From Clostridioides sp. (GTDB taxonomy: Bacteria; Bacillota; Clostridia; Peptostreptococcales; Peptostreptococcaceae): DNA of 8,648 nt. The notes below the pieces were generated by a model. The model was not told where the DNA came from, ran no database searches, and saw only the letters and a list, made by a program, of their open reading frames with translations. This document shows, in pieces, positions 6,325 through 8,648 of this stretch. The translations under genes and the position numbers were made by a program. How positions within the stretch are numbered: position 1 is the first letter of the stretch; each line of letters begins with the position of its first letter. The stretch covers positions 1 to 8,648 of the forward strand of contig JAISUA010000093.1 of the NCBI GenBank assembly GCA_031272305.1. The letters run 5' to 3'.

Positions 6325-7407
6325 TTAGCTAAGTTCTAGCATTTTATCAAGTGCTTTAAGTGCAGATTTTGTTGTATTTTCATCTACAGTTATTTGATTT
6401 TCTATTTTTTCGTTCAAAATATTATCTATAGACCAAGCTAGATGTTGTAAACTGATTCTGTTCATTGTTGAGCAAGGACATGAATCTGGATTAAGTGAAA
6501 AAATATGTTTATCTATATTTTTTTCTGCGATTCTATTTACTAAGTTGATGTCAGTTCCTATTGCGAAATAAGAATTTGGTTCTGATTTTTCTACCTCTGT
6601 AATAATTTTATTTGTTGATCCATGAGCGTCGGAAAGTTCAACAACTTCATGACAACATTCAGAGTGTACAATTATGTTGATATGTGGATAACTTTTTCTC
6701 ATTTCTTGTATATGTTCAACGTTGAATTGTTGATGAACTGAGCAAAATCCGTCCCAAAGAATTATTTTGCAATCTTCTATATTTCCATCAGAAGTAAGTT
6801 TTTGGTTGATAAAATCCCAAAGAGCCATTTCATCAAGAGGTATTCCAAGGTCGAAAGAAACATTTCTTCCTAGATGTTGATCAGGCATAAAGAATACTTT
6901 TTTGCCTTGATTAAGTGCCCATGTTATGATTTGTCTGGCGTTTGAAGATGTGACAGTGGCACCTCCATGATTTCCGACAAATGCTTTTACAGAAGCAGTT
7001 GAATTGATATATGTTATAGGCAACATATCTCCATATATTTCTGTAAGTTTGCTCCAAGCTATTTCCAAATCTTCGTCATTTACCATGTCTGCCATTGTAC
7101 AACCTGCATCAAGGTCTGGTAAAATTACTTTTTGGTAGTCCTCAGTAAGCATGTCAGCAGTTTCTGCCATGAAATGAACACCACAAAAAACTATCCATTC
7201 AGCTTTTTTATTTTTTGCTGCTATTTGAGCAAGTTGAAGAGAATCTCCTGTAGCATCAGCAAATTGGACAACTTCATCTCTTTGGTAGTGATGAGAAAGT
7301 ATCATAAGTTTATCACCTAAGACTTGCTTAGCGTTTTTTATTTTTTCGGACAATTCTTCTATAGAAGCTGTTAAATAATATTCTGGTAATTGTCTGCTAA
7401 ATTCCAT
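6325..7407 (-). CDS. nadA: Quinolinate synthase
   Basis: The 360-residue enzyme condenses iminoaspartate with dihydroxyacetone phosphate to give quinolinate, using an oxygen-sensitive [4Fe-4S] cluster. The length fits the longer Bacillus-type family. Likely cluster cysteines are C103 in DAGCTMADM, C222 in WDGFCSVHQQF and C310 or C312 in PDSCPCSTMNRI. Other family motifs seen are LSHHYQRDEVVQFAD (38-52), FCGVHFMAETA (74-84), TYINSTASVKAF (132-143), HSECCHEVV (248-256) and GSTNKII (263-269). The start is supported by AAGGAGA on the minus strand (7413-7419), six bases away by inspection. It is the last gene of a nadB-nadC-nadA run, separated from nadC by 111 bases that contain the second hairpin element. 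That gap might allow separate control or processing of nadA. Confidence 0.97.
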   Translation of the reverse strand: MEFSRQLPEYYLTASIEELSEKIKNAKQVLGDKLMILSHHYQRDEVVQFADATGDSLQLAQIAAKNKKAEWIVFCGVHFMAETADMLTEDYQKVILPDLDAGCTMADMVNDEDLEIAWSKLTEIYGDMLPITYINSTASVKAFVGNHGGATVTSSNARQIITWALNQGKKVFFMPDQHLGRNVSFDLGIPLDEMALWDFINQKLTSDGNIEDCKIILWDGFCSVHQQFNVEHIQEMRKSYPHINIIVHSECCHEVVELSDAHGSTNKIITEVEKSEPNSYFAIGTDINLVNRIAEKNIDKHIFSLNPDSCPCSTMNRISLQHLAWSIDNILNEKIENQITVDENTTKSALKALDKMLELS

Positions 7408-7457
7408 TTTATTCTCCTTAAAATTTTTTTATTTAATGCCATTGAATTTATAAAAAC

Positions 7458-7507
7458 TATTATGAGAAGTTCATTATAATTGAAAGCGAAGCTTTCAGAA
7501 CTTCGAA
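7458..7507 (+). repeat. Structured hairpin element, copy 2 (pairs with 5109-5157)
   Basis: The same ends as copy 1 are present: TATTATGAGAAG at 7458-7469 and CTTCGAA at 7501-7507. The outer stem is GAAGTTC (7466-7472) with GAACTTC (7498-7504). The left-side bulge is 9 nt. The inner stem is GAAAGC (7482-7487) with GCTTTC (7491-7496) around a GAA loop. Stem bases differ from copy 1 on both sides, yet pairing is kept. The element lies in the plus orientation, opposite to the nad genes around it. The bulge reads TATAAT on the minus strand, but I see no good -35 box. Confidence 0.7.
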
Positions 7508-7518
7508 ACAATAACTAT

Positions 7519-8361
7519 TTATTTAATTCCTTTAGATTTATTGAAGCTAATATCTTTTGCAATGACAGAGTGAGTCATCATTCCTGTTGAGATGTAGTTT
7601 GCTCCTGTTCCTTTATAAGAATGTATGTTTTCAAGTGTAATTCCACCAGAAATTTCTGTGACAATATGAGTAGGAACAAGTTTTACAAATTCTCTTACTT
7701 CATCAGGAGTTCTATTGTCGAACATAATAATATCTGCGTTTGCTCTCACAGCTTCAATTACTTGTTCTTGAGTTTCTACTTCTACTTCAATTTTGACAGT
7801 GTGACCCAATTTTTCTCTTACTTTTTGTACAGCAGGTTCAATTCCTCCAGCGTAAGCGATATGATTATCTTTTAGCATAACTCCGTCATAAAGTCCAAAT
7901 CTATGATTGCAACCACCACCGTCAAGTACAGCATGTTTATCGAAAATTCTAAGTCCTGGTACAGTTTTTCTTGTGTCACAGATTTTGATAGAAGGATCGT
8001 TTAGAGCAATTTTTAGATCATTTGTAAGAGAAGCAATTGCACTCATACGTTGCATAAGATTTAAGATTATCCTTTCGCCTGATAGCAAAGTTCTAATAGA
8101 ACCTTCTGACACTCCTATGATGTCGCCTTTTTTAGCGAAATTTCCATCAGAAATTTTTGAAGTATATTTTGCGTTTGCTCCTAGGATTTCGTAGACTATA
8201 TTCGCAACAAATGAACCACTTACAATACAATCTGATTTAGCTACAAAGAAACCACTTCCTTGATCAGTTTGTTCGAATACTAAATCAGAAGATAAATCTC
8301 CAGTACCAATATCTTCGATTAAAAAAGATTTAATTTTTTCTTTTGCTAAGATTAAATTCAT
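7519..8361 (-). CDS. nadC: Nicotinate-nucleotide pyrophosphorylase (quinolinate phosphoribosyltransferase, carboxylating)
   Basis: The 280-residue protein is full length for the family. It converts quinolinate and PRPP to nicotinate mononucleotide, CO2 and pyrophosphate. Family motifs run in order: EDIGTGDLSSD (16-26), SGERIILNLMQRMS (94-107), DTRKTVPGLR (129-138), DKHAVLDGGGCNHRFGLYDG (141-160), LKDNHI (163-168), EVEVE (192-196), MFDN (213-216), SGGI (238-241) and STGMMTHS (258-265). R105, R131, K132, K164, E194 and D215 correspond to the known substrate-binding positions. AAAGGAA on the minus strand (8368-8374) sits six bases from the ATG. The start lies 15 bases after the nadB stop, so the two genes are tightly coupled. 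The use of quinolinate made by NadA completes de novo NAD synthesis to the mononucleotide. Confidence 0.97.
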   Translation of the reverse strand: MNLILAKEKIKSFLIEDIGTGDLSSDLVFEQTDQGSGFFVAKSDCIVSGSFVANIVYEILGANAKYTSKISDGNFAKKGDIIGVSEGSIRTLLSGERIILNLMQRMSAIASLTNDLKIALNDPSIKICDTRKTVPGLRIFDKHAVLDGGGCNHRFGLYDGVMLKDNHIAYAGGIEPAVQKVREKLGHTVKIEVEVETQEQVIEAVRANADIIMFDNRTPDEVREFVKLVPTHIVTEISGGITLENIHSYKGTGANYISTGMMTHSVIAKDISFNKSKGIK

Positions 8362-8376
8362 ATATAATTCCTTTCA

Positions 8377-8648
8377 TTATTTCTCTATGAAATGAGAACC
8401 TAAACTTTCTTTTCTTTCTAAAGCAGCTTTAGCGATTGTATATGCTACAATACACAAGTTTCTTCTTTCTAAAATTTCAGAAGTCAAGATATCATCGTCA
8501 ATTGGTTTCATAAAGTCGAATTGTTCCAACCAATTTATTAGAGTTTTAATTTTTGATGTACTTCTCATTATTCCAAGATTATCCCAAACTTTTTCTTTTA
8601 TTAAATTTGAATCTGGCAATAAATTTAAATGATTTAAATATTTTTGTT
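8377..8648 (-). CDS. nadB: L-aspartate oxidase, C-terminal part (5' end outside window)
   Basis: About 90 C-terminal residues are visible and the frame stays open to the window edge. L-aspartate oxidase is an FAD enzyme that makes iminoaspartate for NadA. The assignment rests on the C-terminal helical-domain signature of the succinate dehydrogenase/aspartate oxidase family: KEKVWDNLGIMR, then ERRNLCIVAYTIAKAALERK and ESLGSHF, which corresponds to the usual RxESRGxHxR ending. Position with nadC and nadA supports it strongly. The protein ends soon after SHFIEK, so the usual Asp-Tyr-Pro tail is missing and Leu replaces the common Arg of SRG. The TTG at 8617-8619 is an internal Leu codon, not a start. 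The promoter of the operon lies outside the window. Confidence 0.9.
   Translation of the reverse strand, partial: QKYLNHLNLLPDSNLIKEKVWDNLGIMRSTSKIKTLINWLEQFDFMKPIDDDILTSEILERRNLCIVAYTIAKAALERKESLGSHFIEK

Noticed and set aside
7621..8194. Plus-strand open frames opposite nadC.
   Set aside because: They are shadows of a well-conserved enzyme gene and have no ribosome binding sites or recognisable products.
8377..8619. A complete 80-residue gene beginning at 8619.
   Set aside because: The start codon would be an internal TTG, the frame continues to the window edge, and the sequence is the C-terminal domain of aspartate oxidase.

Overview
The window comes from a low-GC Gram-positive bacterium. 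Its AT-rich codon use, AGGAG-type ribosome binding sites, LPXTG-like sorting signal, class B sortase and nadB-nadC-nadA gene order all point to Bacillota. An anaerobic coccus or clostridium-like lineage (for example Peptoniphilaceae) is my best guess, but nothing here fixes the genus.

Layout. (1) Positions 2-664, plus strand: the 3' end of a collagen-like protein gene. Thirteen Gly-X-Thr triplets and one Gly-Pro-Pro are followed by a compact C-terminal domain of about 175 residues that I do not recognise. (2) Positions 665-1095: a gap holding a short GC-rich island with competing hairpins and a T tract (a probable terminator), then AT-rich DNA with a good sigma-A promoter framed by three copies of an ATTATACA motif. 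(3) Positions 1096-5037, plus strand: a 1313-residue surface adhesin. It has a repeat-built cationic N-terminal extension before the signal peptide, a Cna-like N1 domain, what looks like a split N2 domain with a very large insertion, two SpaA/Cna-B isopeptide domains and an SPKTG sorting signal. (4) Positions 5038-5223: two near-identical 58-nt repeats and a structured hairpin element. (5) Positions 5224-6078, plus strand: a class B sortase. (6) Positions 6079-6324: the convergent gap with a strong terminator. (7) Positions 6325-8648, minus strand: the de novo NAD operon, nadB (C-terminal part only), nadC and nadA, with a second copy of the hairpin element between nadC and nadA.

How the genes work together. 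The adhesin is secreted by Sec and held by its C-terminal hydrophobic anchor. The adjacent sortase, whose class is known to use (S/P)PxTG signals in Clostridioides difficile, very probably attaches it to peptidoglycan. The collagen-like protein has no sorting signal and is probably an independent surface or exported fibre. NadB, NadC and NadA convert aspartate to nicotinate mononucleotide and are functionally unrelated to the surface cluster.

The least explained signals are the 34-35-residue repeats before the adhesin signal peptide, the interrupted adhesin domain, the hairpin element whose two copies keep their fold while changing both stems, and the three-copy motif around the adhesin promoter.
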